Of a stretch of DNA of 64,000 bases, positions 53,548-61,761 are shown piece after piece. The translations under genes were made by a program, and so were the position numbers. Location of the stretch: assembly GCA_024398475.1 (NCBI GenBank), contig JAKSJB010000001.1, forward strand, positions 124,001-188,000, given 5' to 3'. Position 1 is the first letter of the stretch, and each line of letters starts with the position of its first letter. The notes beneath the pieces are model-generated. The model did not search any database. It was not told the DNA's origin and worked only from the letters and a program-made list of their open reading frames with translations. The stretch is from Bacteroidaceae bacterium. GTDB lineage: Bacteria; Bacteroidota; Bacteroidia; Bacteroidales; Bacteroidaceae.

Positions 53548-54552
53548 ATGAACGAAATCCAATTCATATTATATCAGCTGCCCGATGAAGAGGGTAAGGT
53601 CCAGGTCATCATCAAGGATGAAACCATTTGGGCTACGCAGAAGGCTATGTCACAGTTGTTTAGCGTTGGCGTACCCGCCATTAGCAAGCATCTGAAGAAT
53701 ATTTTCGAGGAGAATGAATTAGATGCCGATGTGGTTGTTTCCAAAATGGAAATAACCACTCAACATGGTGCCATAGAAGGAAAGACGCAACGGAATGAAA
53801 CCGCTTTCTATTCCCTCGATGCCGTCATTGCCGTCGGCTACCGCGTTTCATCGGCAAGAGCCACCAAGTTCCGCATTTGGGCAACCAAAGTCTTGAATGA
53901 GTTCATCCGAAAGGGCTTCGTGCTGGATGACAATCGGCTAAAGCAAGGAGAAAGGGTGTTCGGAAAAGATTATTTCCGTGAGTTGTTAGAAAGGGTTCGC
54001 TCCATCCGTGCCAGCGAACGACGTATCTGGCAGCAAATCACTGATATTTATGCGGAATGCAGCATTGACTACGATAAGAATTCGCCTACCACACGGGATT
54101 TCTATGCGATGGTTCAGAATCGTTTCCATTATGCCATTACAGGGCAGACGGCAGCAGAAATAATCTACACAAAAGCCGACCACAAGAAAGCCAATATGGG
54201 ATTGACCACATGGAAAAATGCACCAAACGGTAGAATACTAAAATCGGACGTCTCAATTGCAAAGAATTACCTTTCGGAACAAGAAATCAGAAAGTTGGAA
54301 CGTGCTGTAACTGGATTCTTTGATTATATAGAAGACCTTATTGAAAATGAGAATACATTCGATATGTCTCAATTTTCAGATAGCGTGAATGCCTTTCTTT
54401 CTTTCAGAAACTATAAAATATTGAAAGGGAAAGGAAGTGTGTCAAAAACGGAAGCTGATGCAAAAGCCGAGAGTGAATACTGCATTTTTAACAAGACTCA
54501 ACCTATTATTTCCGACTTTGACAGGGAAATCAAACGATTGAAAGGAGAATAA
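53548..54552 (+). CDS. RhuM family protein
   Basis: A 334-residue RhuM-type protein from the start MNEIQFILYQ. The frame opens at 53461 within the hsdR duplicate, and that extension is rejected. The N-terminal RhuM domain shows TIWATQKAMSQLFSVGVPAI, HGAIEGKTQRNETAFYSLDA and AVGYRVSSARATKFRIWA; the C-terminal half is helical (DFYAMVQNRFHYAITGQTAAE). It has no Fic motif, unlike the other RhuM gene at 49142. RhuM genes are often found within type I restriction operons, with unknown function. It lies 4 bases before hsdR. Confidence 0.87.
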   Translation: MNEIQFILYQLPDEEGKVQVIIKDETIWATQKAMSQLFSVGVPAISKHLKNIFEENELDADVVVSKMEITTQHGAIEGKTQRNETAFYSLDAVIAVGYRVSSARATKFRIWATKVLNEFIRKGFVLDDNRLKQGERVFGKDYFRELLERVRSIRASERRIWQQITDIYAECSIDYDKNSPTTRDFYAMVQNRFHYAITGQTAAEIIYTKADHKKANMGLTTWKNAPNGRILKSDVSIAKNYLSEQEIRKLERAVTGFFDYIEDLIENENTFDMSQFSDSVNAFLSFRNYKILKGKGSVSKTEADAKAESEYCIFNKTQPIISDFDREIKRLKGE

Positions 54553-54556
54553 GCCT

Positions 54557-57500
54557 ATGTCACACTTTAACGAACATACGCTGGAAATGGCCATCATGGA
54601 ACTGTTTGAGCAACAGGGCTACAGTTACGTGAATGGCGAGACGATACACAAAGAACAGACGGAGGTGCTGCTGCGTGTTGACTTGCGGATGTATCTGATG
54701 GACAGATATGCCCAAGAGGAAATTACACCTTTGGAGGTGGAGCGAGTCATTGCAAAGCTGACGGCAGACAATGGTGCTCCGCTCTATGAGCAGAACGCGC
54801 AGACGTATCGACTGATGACGGAGGGCTTTGCCATCAAGCGTGAGGACGCTTCTCTGCCAGACCTGTTCGTGGAAGTGATAGACTTTAAGGACATAGACAA
54901 AAATATCTTCAAGGTTGTCAATCAACTGGAAATAAAGGGACAAGAGCGACGTATCCCTGACGGTATCGTTTATGTGAACGGTTTGCCCGTAGTGGTGTTG
55001 GAGTTCAAGAGTGCTGTGAAGGAGGATACCACCATCATGAATGCCTATACACAGCTGACGGTGCGTTATCGCAGGGATATTCCAGAGCTGTTCCGTTATA
55101 ATGCCTTTGTGGTCATTAGCGATGGTGTGAACAATAAATATGGAACGCTGTTTACGCCTTACGAGTTCTTCTATGCCTGGCGCAAGGTTGAGCGTACAGA
55201 CAAGGCTAACGACGGTATCGACTCCCTGCACACCATGATGAAGGGATTATTCCGTAAGGAGAGACTGCTGAGCGTGATGAAAGACTTTGTGCTCTTCCCT
55301 GATACATCTAAGAGTGAAAGGAAGATAGTTTGCCGCTATCCGCAGTTCTTCGCTACCCATCGTTTGTATGAAAATATTTTGGAACATTCGCACATCAACC
55401 TGCATGGTGATGGAAAGGGAGGAACATACTTCGGTGCAACAGGATGTGGTAAAAGCCTGACAATGATATTCCTTACACGTATGCTGATGCGTAGTCGCCA
55501 TTTGGCAAGTCCTACTATCGTGTTGATAACAGACCGCACAGACTTGGACGACCAGCTGTCGGCACAATTTGTGAATGCCAAGCAGTTTATCGGTGATGAA
55601 ACGGTAGTAAATGTAGAGACACGCGAAGAGTTAGGTAAGATGTTGAGAGGAAGAAAGAGTGGAGGTGTATTCCTGACAACTATACAAAAGTTCAGCGAGG
55701 ACATCAATCTGTTATCCGACCGTGCCAATATTATCTGCATCTCTGATGAGGCTCACCGTTCGCAGACGAATATAGAACAGAATGTGACAATTACCGATAA
55801 GGGCGTGAAGCGCAGTTATGGCTTTGCCAAATATCTGCATGACTCGCTGCCTAATGCCACATACGTAGGCTTTACTGGTACACCAATTGATGCGACTATA
55901 GATGTGTTTGGAGATGTCGTAGATTCCTATACAATGACAGAATCGGTGGCTGATGGTATAACTCGCCGTATCGTTTATGAGGGAAGAGCCGCCAAGGTGT
56001 TTGCTGACCATAAACAACTGGAGGCGATAGAGGCTTATTATAAGCAATGTGCCGAACAGGGTGCCAATGAATATCAGATAGAAGAAAGCAAGAAAGCGGT
56101 GACGCAGATGAACAAGATTCTGGGTGACCCAAAGCGATTGGCAGTGGTGGCACGTGATTTCATTGAACATTATGAGAAGCGCATAGAAGAAGGAAGCACC
56201 GTTTGTGGCAAGGCAATGTTTGTGTGCTCCAGTCGTGAAATAGCCTACGACCTATATAAACAAATAGTTGCCTTGCGTCCCGAATGGGAAGAAAAGATAG
56301 GCTCTGAAGACCAAACACCAGTAGAGCGCATCCGACTCGTGATGACTCGTGAGAAGGATGATGACCCGAAACTGCGTGAGTTGATTGGTTCTGACGAAGA
56401 TCGCAAGACGCTGGATGTCCTGTTTAAAAACCCCGACTCAAATTTCAAGATTGCTGTCGTCGTGTCAATGTGGATAACAGGCTTTGATGTACCTTGTCTT
56501 GACACGATGTATATTGATAAGCCTTTGCAGAAGCATACATTGGTACAGACCATTTCAAGGGTGAACCGTGTATATGAGGGCAAGGATAAGGGACTGGTGG
56601 TTGACTACATCGGTATCAAGAGCAATATGAATAATGCTCTGAAGCAATATGCTGGTAATGGTGATATGGGCGACAATGTGGAAACCATAGAACAAAGCGT
56701 GACGATGGTTAAAGATGAGCTGGACATCTTGCACCGAATGTTTCATTCTTTCGATTACAGCAAGTTCTCCACGGGTACGCCATTGGAGCAATTGGAATGT
56801 CTAAAATATGCTGCAGAGTTCGTACAGGCTACAGAGAAAACCCAAAACCTGTTTATGGGCCATGCAAAGAAACTGAAGTCTGCTTACAATCTCTGTTCCA
56901 ATCATGAGGCTATCAGCGATAAGGAACGTGAGGATATCCACTTCTTCACGGGGGTACGTTCTATCATTTACAAACTGACCAAAGGTGACGCTCCTGATGC
57001 TTCGCAGATGAACCGTAAAGTAAGCCAAATGATTGCAGAAGCCTTGCAATCGGACGGAGTGGAGGAAGTGGCTCAGGTAAATACAAGTACAAAAGACTTG
57101 GACTTGCTGAGCGAGGACTATATGTTGAGGTTGGAAAAACTGAAGTTGCCCAATACCAAAGTGAAGTTAATGGAGAAACTGCTACGGACAGTTATCACCG
57201 ACTTCAAGAAAGTAAACAAGATGAAGGGCGTGGACTTTACTAAGCGCCTGAATGCATTGGTACAGCGATATAATGACCGAAGTGATAATGCCGTGTTTGC
57301 CGAAGAAGTGCTTAATGAAGTTGCCAAGCAAATGGCAGAACTGCTGAAGGAGGTAAACAAAGAGAAGAAATCGTTCAAGGACTTAGGCATCACTTATGAG
57401 GAAAAGGTTTTTTACGATATTCTGAAAGAGATTGCTCATAAGTTCGGCTTTGAATATCCAGAGGATAAACTGTTGACACTTGCAGCTGCCGTGAAGAAGA

Positions 57501-58219
57501 TGGTGGATGATAAATCGAAATATACAGACTGGGCAAATCGTTCTGACATCAAGGCAGAGCTGCAGATGGACCTAATTCTGATACTTGCAGAACATGGCTA
57601 CCCTCCAGTTCCGCAGGATGAAGTATTCAAGGAAATATTTGAGCAGGCAGAAAACTTTAAGAAATACGAACATGCAGATGAAGAAGATACTGCGAAAGTG
57701 GCACCTGTTATCTCTATATATCCCCGATTTGAGGATGAAGAAATGATGATAGCAGCTGAAGATATATTCATCTATGGCAGTATCCCTGTTGACTTGCCAA
57801 ATACAAAACGTAAGGAGTTGACCAGTGGGAACTTGGATTTGGTTCTGATGTACGCTATCGGAAGTGGCGCACGCCAGAAGACGGAGTCTGCAGGCAAAAT
57901 TGCCTTGGGTATAAAAGAGGATATGTTGAAAGACGAACAAATGGTTGCATACAAAAGCATTAAATACCTAATGTTCCATTACTGGAGCAATCCAAAGGCA
58001 TACCTGTTGACTGGAGAACCTGTACTGGTTGATAAGGATGCTGTTCCGTCAGAATACCTGATTCGAATGGATAAGGATGCAGTAAAGTATCTGTTGTTGG
58101 ATTATAATCCTCAGCAATCAGCAGATTTAGGGGATGTAAATATCTTAAAGACTCAGCGAAGAGGTGAAATCAGATATCTTCCATTTGTTACGACATTAGA
58201 AAGTATTATAGATGAATAG
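54557..58219 (+). CDS. hsdR: Type I restriction endonuclease R subunit
   Basis: A 1220-residue motor/nuclease. The N-terminal PD-(D/E)xK nuclease has VVVLEFKSAVKED (about residue 149). The two RecA-like motor lobes have Walker A GATGCGKSLTM (about 292), CISDEAHRSQ (about 396), GFTGTPIDA and a motif VI-like TISRVNRVYEGK. A helical C-terminal region of about 400 residues binds HsdM/S. The gene appears intact, so the RM system should be complete with hsdM and hsdS. Its first about 50 codons are duplicated at 53307-53480, and an AbiH remnant overlaps its stop. Confidence 0.96.
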   Translation: MSHFNEHTLEMAIMELFEQQGYSYVNGETIHKEQTEVLLRVDLRMYLMDRYAQEEITPLEVERVIAKLTADNGAPLYEQNAQTYRLMTEGFAIKREDASLPDLFVEVIDFKDIDKNIFKVVNQLEIKGQERRIPDGIVYVNGLPVVVLEFKSAVKEDTTIMNAYTQLTVRYRRDIPELFRYNAFVVISDGVNNKYGTLFTPYEFFYAWRKVERTDKANDGIDSLHTMMKGLFRKERLLSVMKDFVLFPDTSKSERKIVCRYPQFFATHRLYENILEHSHINLHGDGKGGTYFGATGCGKSLTMIFLTRMLMRSRHLASPTIVLITDRTDLDDQLSAQFVNAKQFIGDETVVNVETREELGKMLRGRKSGGVFLTTIQKFSEDINLLSDRANIICISDEAHRSQTNIEQNVTITDKGVKRSYGFAKYLHDSLPNATYVGFTGTPIDATIDVFGDVVDSYTMTESVADGITRRIVYEGRAAKVFADHKQLEAIEAYYKQCAEQGANEYQIEESKKAVTQMNKILGDPKRLAVVARDFIEHYEKRIEEGSTVCGKAMFVCSSREIAYDLYKQIVALRPEWEEKIGSEDQTPVERIRLVMTREKDDDPKLRELIGSDEDRKTLDVLFKNPDSNFKIAVVVSMWITGFDVPCLDTMYIDKPLQKHTLVQTISRVNRVYEGKDKGLVVDYIGIKSNMNNALKQYAGNGDMGDNVETIEQSVTMVKDELDILHRMFHSFDYSKFSTGTPLEQLECLKYAAEFVQATEKTQNLFMGHAKKLKSAYNLCSNHEAISDKEREDIHFFTGVRSIIYKLTKGDAPDASQMNRKVSQMIAEALQSDGVEEVAQVNTSTKDLDLLSEDYMLRLEKLKLPNTKVKLMEKLLRTVITDFKKVNKMKGVDFTKRLNALVQRYNDRSDNAVFAEEVLNEVAKQMAELLKEVNKEKKSFKDLGITYEEKVFYDILKEIAHKFGFEYPEDKLLTLAAAVKKMVDDKSKYTDWANRSDIKAELQMDLILILAEHGYPPVPQDEVFKEIFEQAENFKKYEHADEEDTAKVAPVISIYPRFEDEEMMIAAEDIFIYGSIPVDLPNTKRKELTSGNLDLVLMYAIGSGARQKTESAGKIALGIKEDMLKDEQMVAYKSIKYLMFHYWSNPKAYLLTGEPVLVDKDAVPSEYLIRMDKDAVKYLLLDYNPQQSADLGDVNILKTQRRGEIRYLPFVTTLESIIDE

Positions 58220-58333
58220 GGGCGTTCTTATAGGCAACGGATTCGACTTGGCTCATGGTCTTAAAACCAGTTTGAAAAGGTAAAAAAAGGTCGCGAGAAT
58301 TATTATGTCAATGTTCGTGTAATCTGTTTCTAA
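58212..58333 (+). pseudogene. Collapsed AbiH-family abortive infection gene
   Basis: An ATG at 58212 (overlapping the hsdR stop by 8 bases) opens MNRGVLIGNGFDLAHGLKTS, the hallmark N-terminus of AbiH proteins, but stops after 23 codons. From 58268, in the +2 frame, a further 21 codons read QFEKVKKGRENYYVNVRVIC and F, then TAA (58331-58333), plausibly the original C-terminus. The roughly 300 or more residues between are gone, so this is an internal-deletion relic. The N-terminal identification is fairly firm; the C-terminal part is inferred. Confidence 0.6.
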
Positions 58334-58475
58334 ACTATATTGATTTAGCAGTACAAAGAACCAAAACGATTTTCAAATAACAATGTAATGTCAGGGAACT
58401 TCAAAGAAACTCAAACACGCAAATTGCGTAAACTCAAACAGTTTGTTTACGCATTGTTTACGCAGACAAAGAAAA

Positions 58476-58503
58476 AAGCACTTGCGATTACTCGTAAGTG
58501 CTT
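58476..58503 (-). terminator. Terminator of the displaced tRNA-Met gene
   Basis: 11-bp stem with one G-T pair (58476-58486 with 58493-58503). On the - strand it is followed by TTTTTTC and lies 11 bases beyond the tRNA 3' end, so it is the native tRNA terminator left behind at the chromosomal side. Confidence 0.75.
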
Positions 58504-58514
58504 GATTTTTAGCG

Positions 58515-58557
58515 TGGACCAGCCAGGGCTTGAACCTGGGACCTCCAGATTATGAGT
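58515..58557 (-). tRNA. 3' half of tRNA-Met(CAT): attachment-site remnant
   Basis: On the - strand: anticodon loop with CAT (58554-58552), variable region, T-stem CCAGG/CCTGG (58523-58527 and 58535-58539) around loop TTCAAGC, and the acceptor 3' strand CTGGTCC plus discriminator A at 58515. No 5' half (acceptor 5' strand, D-arm) is found upstream on that strand, so the gene is cut in the anticodon arm. This is what remains when an element integrates into a tRNA 3' end. The integrase gene 177 bases away supports an att site. Confidence 0.8.
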
Positions 58558-58733
58558 CTTTTCTATGGTGATTTCATGAGATTACAAATAATTCCAAATA
58601 TCTGAAAATAAATACGTTTCAAATTTTGTGGTTTGCAGAAAATGTTGTAAATTTGCACTGAATTTAGGTGTCTATGTTCACCTCATGTTCACCAAAATAC
58701 ATTTTCAAACATCGATAAATAAAGGATTTAGCT

Positions 58734-60218
58734 ATGCCAAAGAAGAAGTTTATGTTCACCGAATCGGCCGATTTAGCCAATTTTAACTACAAGGGCATAT
58801 ATGTGTCACTTACTATCGACACACGCAAATGGACCGTTACAAAAAGAGATGAAGCTGGCCATCCAGAAGAGCACGACCAATTTCAAGAGTTGCCGATTGT
58901 ACTAAGAGTCACGAAAGATTCTAAGCGTCAATATCTACAAGTGGGTGAAAAATGTACATGGAACGAATGGATGGAAATGTGTAAACACGAACAAAGCACA
59001 AGAGTGAGGTCTGATTCTGAAAGACGAGCGGAGCTAAAGAAACATCTTGCCAACATAAAACCCTTAATATATGAGATGGCTGATGCTGGTGTGTTTTCTC
59101 TTGATCGGATTAAGGACAGATACAAAGGACTTGTTGATGATACCGGCGTTACCATATATTCTATTTGGGACGAGTATATCCAGGGTAAGAAAAATGAAGA
59201 AGAATTTGGAACGGCAAGAGTGGGTAGAGATATTCGTAATCGTTTTATTAAAGACAATGGCAGCGAGGTCAAATTTTCCGACATCAACTTTGACTTCGTA
59301 CAGAATTGGGTAAAAAAGATGCAGGATGCCGAACTGAGTACAACATATATCGGTATTAATTTACGCACGTTTCGTACTATTGTAAATATTGCCATCAGAA
59401 GAGGCCATGTTAAAGGCAATACGGAGGAAATGTTTAAGGACTCCGGATATAACCAAATGGAAAGCCGAAAAGATAAATTTATGGCGGTGGAAGTCTTTCG
59501 ACAGCTATATGAGTTTTGGGAGAAGGGTGAGGCAAAAGATGAGAATGGAAAGGAACTTTTCATTCCAAGGGACAAAAATGCGTTGTTCCGCGACCTCGGA
59601 CTGTTTCTATTTATGTATTTTGCTAATGGCCAGAATTTAGCTGACACACTTCGATTAGAATATGACAATTGGTATTTTTCTTCTCAAGGAAAACAACTGA
59701 GATTCCAAAGACATAAGACAAAAAGACGTAATAAAAACTCCAGTGAGGTTATTTTCCCTATTACATCAGAGGTTAAGAAGATTCTCGACAGACATGCTAA
59801 CGAACCCAAACTAGGCCAGCGTGTATTCCCCATTTTGAGCAAATCCAAAACTCCAGAACAAGAACTGTGGGTGATACAACGATACAATAAATACATCCGC
59901 AAACATATGGCGAAAGTTGCCGAACTATTGAAGCTGGAGCGGATACCCACCTCAACTTGGGCACGTCATAGTTTCGCAACGAACCTGAACAATGCTGGTG
60001 TTCCTCGTGAATATATCAAAAGCAGCATGGCACATAGCACCAATAATGACGTCACGTCGAAATATATTGGCGCATATCCACTACCTAAGATGCAGGAGTA
60101 TAATTCATATTTGCTCAAAATCCCACAAACCGTCACCAGTACGGAAGATTTGCTCAAAATTCTTAAGAACATGAGCGAGGAGGAACGTGCAGAACTCATG
60201 GCGGAGGCGTCAAAATAG
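58734..60218 (+). CDS. Tyrosine recombinase (IntDOT-like integrase)
   Basis: A 494-residue integrase of an integrative element. An N-terminal arm-binding domain and a SAM-like core-binding domain (about 115-215) precede the catalytic domain. Catalytic Lys is in QRHKTKRRN, box II Arg in TWARHSFATNL (about residue 412), the following His in MAHSTNNDVT, and the nucleophile Tyr in SKYIGAY (about 443). In box I, where Arg is expected, the sequence is FANGQNLADTLRL, so Asn appears to replace Arg, as IntDOT of CTnDOT also lacks this Arg. It reads away from the tRNA att remnant. Confidence 0.92.
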   Translation: MPKKKFMFTESADLANFNYKGIYVSLTIDTRKWTVTKRDEAGHPEEHDQFQELPIVLRVTKDSKRQYLQVGEKCTWNEWMEMCKHEQSTRVRSDSERRAELKKHLANIKPLIYEMADAGVFSLDRIKDRYKGLVDDTGVTIYSIWDEYIQGKKNEEEFGTARVGRDIRNRFIKDNGSEVKFSDINFDFVQNWVKKMQDAELSTTYIGINLRTFRTIVNIAIRRGHVKGNTEEMFKDSGYNQMESRKDKFMAVEVFRQLYEFWEKGEAKDENGKELFIPRDKNALFRDLGLFLFMYFANGQNLADTLRLEYDNWYFSSQGKQLRFQRHKTKRRNKNSSEVIFPITSEVKKILDRHANEPKLGQRVFPILSKSKTPEQELWVIQRYNKYIRKHMAKVAELLKLERIPTSTWARHSFATNLNNAGVPREYIKSSMAHSTNNDVTSKYIGAYPLPKMQEYNSYLLKIPQTVTSTEDLLKILKNMSEEERAELMAEASK

Positions 60219-60397
60219 CTTATAACTTGGTGCAATCTGGCAAAAAAGTCGAGATTGCGCCAGATTATAACGCGCAAAACGTATAAGTGGACATATTTAG
60301 AGCCTTGAAATGAGTCAATATGGGAGTCAAAACGTGAATTATACAAAATAAAATACAAAAAACATAAGATTTTGTCTTTTATGAAAGATAAAATTAT

Positions 60398-60405
60398 TAT
60401 CTTTG
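60398..60405 (+). promoter_or_regulatory. -7 promoter box of the DUF4143-type ATPase gene
   Basis: TATCTTTG at 60398-60405. A TTTG at 60371-60374 lies 23 bases upstream, slightly too far. It places the gene start at 60430. Confidence 0.55.
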
Positions 60406-60429
60406 CAGCAAATCTCATCTATAAAAGAT

Positions 60430-61641
60430 ATGAACGTAATTGTAAGACAAAGTTATCTTGACAAGATAGCGAAGCATCTTGGTAAGGACACCATCATTAT
60501 TATCGTTGGTCAACGTCGTGTTGGAAAGAGTTACACCCTGCGCCTCTTTAGGGATAAAGTGGCAGAAGATGCTCATTCAAACATTATCTTCATTGACAAA
60601 GAGAAACATGAGTTTGCTGACATTCAGACTGACCAGGACCTGAATGCCTATATTGATGAACGTCGAGACAAGACTAAGACCAACTACATCTTGATAGATG
60701 AAGTTCAGGATATAGAAGGTTTTGAGAACAGTATTCGCAGTTATTATGAAGAGCCCGATATTGAAATCATTGTAACAGGCTCAAACTCCAATATGCTCAG
60801 CAGTGATTTGGCTAACAAATTAGGCGGTCGCTACAAGGAGATTTTCGTTCAGGCACTAAGCTACGAGGAATTCATGGAGTTTCACGAGTTGGCCGACAGT
60901 GATGATACATTGGCAAAGTATATTCAGCTTGGTGGATTGCCTGGTTTGAAAAAGATAGGACTTGACGAACAGGATGCAATGGAGTACCAGACGGATGTCT
61001 ATAGCACCGTTCTGCTGAAGGATGTTATCAAGCGGAATAATATCCGCAATGTGCCTTTTCTGGAAAACCTTGTGCATTTCCTTGCTGATAATGCAGGAAA
61101 AATCATTTCTGCCAACAGCATAGCAAAGTATATGCGGTCGCAAGGTGAAAACATTACATCCACTGCTATTATCAATTATGCTAAGTATCTGTGCGAATCA
61201 TACATGATCCACAAGGTGAACAGGTATGACATTCATGGACGGAAGATATTTGAGAGCAACGATAAATTTTATTTTGAAGACAACGGTATTCGCAATGCCC
61301 TTGTAGGTGGTTCGCGTGAGAGAGATATTGAAAAGGTGATAGAGAATATTATCTATAATCACCTTGTCCGTCTGGGCTATGAAGTGATGGTCGGACAACT
61401 TCAGGCTGGTGAGATTGACTTTGTCTGTACAAAGTCCAAAGGTGAACGAATATATGTGCAAGCTTCCTATATTATAGCCGACAATAACACCTATGAGCGT
61501 GAGTTTGGAAACCTTCGTGCCATCAAGGACAACTATCCCAAATATGTCATCTCTATGACACCATTGGTTACTAAGTCTGATGACAATGGCATAACCCATC
61601 TTCATCTCAGGAGATTCTTAACTGAAGGGTTGGAGAGGTAA
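60430..61641 (+). CDS. AAA ATPase with DUF4143-type C-terminal domain
   Basis: A 403-residue ATPase from the start MNVIVRQSYLDKI; an in-frame Met at 60403 sits inside the promoter. Walker A VGQRRVGKSYTLRL (about residue 25), Walker B NYILIDEVQDIEGF (about 90) and sensor IVTGSNSNML form an AAA_14 core. The C-terminal part (about 200-400) resembles DUF4143 and contains GEIDFVCTKSKGERIYVQ, a PD-(D/E)xK-like nuclease pattern. Common cargo of Bacteroidota mobile elements; function unknown. It has its own promoter. Confidence 0.87.
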   Translation: MNVIVRQSYLDKIAKHLGKDTIIIIVGQRRVGKSYTLRLFRDKVAEDAHSNIIFIDKEKHEFADIQTDQDLNAYIDERRDKTKTNYILIDEVQDIEGFENSIRSYYEEPDIEIIVTGSNSNMLSSDLANKLGGRYKEIFVQALSYEEFMEFHELADSDDTLAKYIQLGGLPGLKKIGLDEQDAMEYQTDVYSTVLLKDVIKRNNIRNVPFLENLVHFLADNAGKIISANSIAKYMRSQGENITSTAIINYAKYLCESYMIHKVNRYDIHGRKIFESNDKFYFEDNGIRNALVGGSRERDIEKVIENIIYNHLVRLGYEVMVGQLQAGEIDFVCTKSKGERIYVQASYIIADNNTYEREFGNLRAIKDNYPKYVISMTPLVTKSDDNGITHLHLRRFLTEGLER

Positions 61642-61671
61642 TATGTATGACTTTTCACCCATAAAGCATCA

Positions 61672-61718
61672 TTTATTCCGCTATGGAGCTACAAAACTGG
61701 CAGTTTTAGCGGAATAAA
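61672..61718. promoter_or_regulatory. Nested inverted repeat between cargo genes
   Basis: 11-bp outer arms TTTATTCCGCT/AGCGGAATAAA (61672-61682, 61708-61718) enclose a 6-bp inner stem AAAACT/AGTTTT (61693-61698, 61702-61707). It lies 31 bases after the ATPase stop and 44 before the next gene. Terminator or protein-binding dyad are both possible. Confidence 0.5.
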
Positions 61719-61761
61719 CACGATTTTATCCCGAATTTAACATTTCAAAGTGTTTGTCCCT

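Noticed and set aside
46586..58333. The defence island as part of the integrative element
   Set aside because: The tRNA fragment geometry and its terminator place the element to the right of about 58557; the island is on the chromosomal side unless it is a separate element.
58515..58557. Functional tRNA-Met gene
   Set aside because: The acceptor 5' strand and D-arm are absent, so it cannot fold; kept only as an attachment-site remnant.
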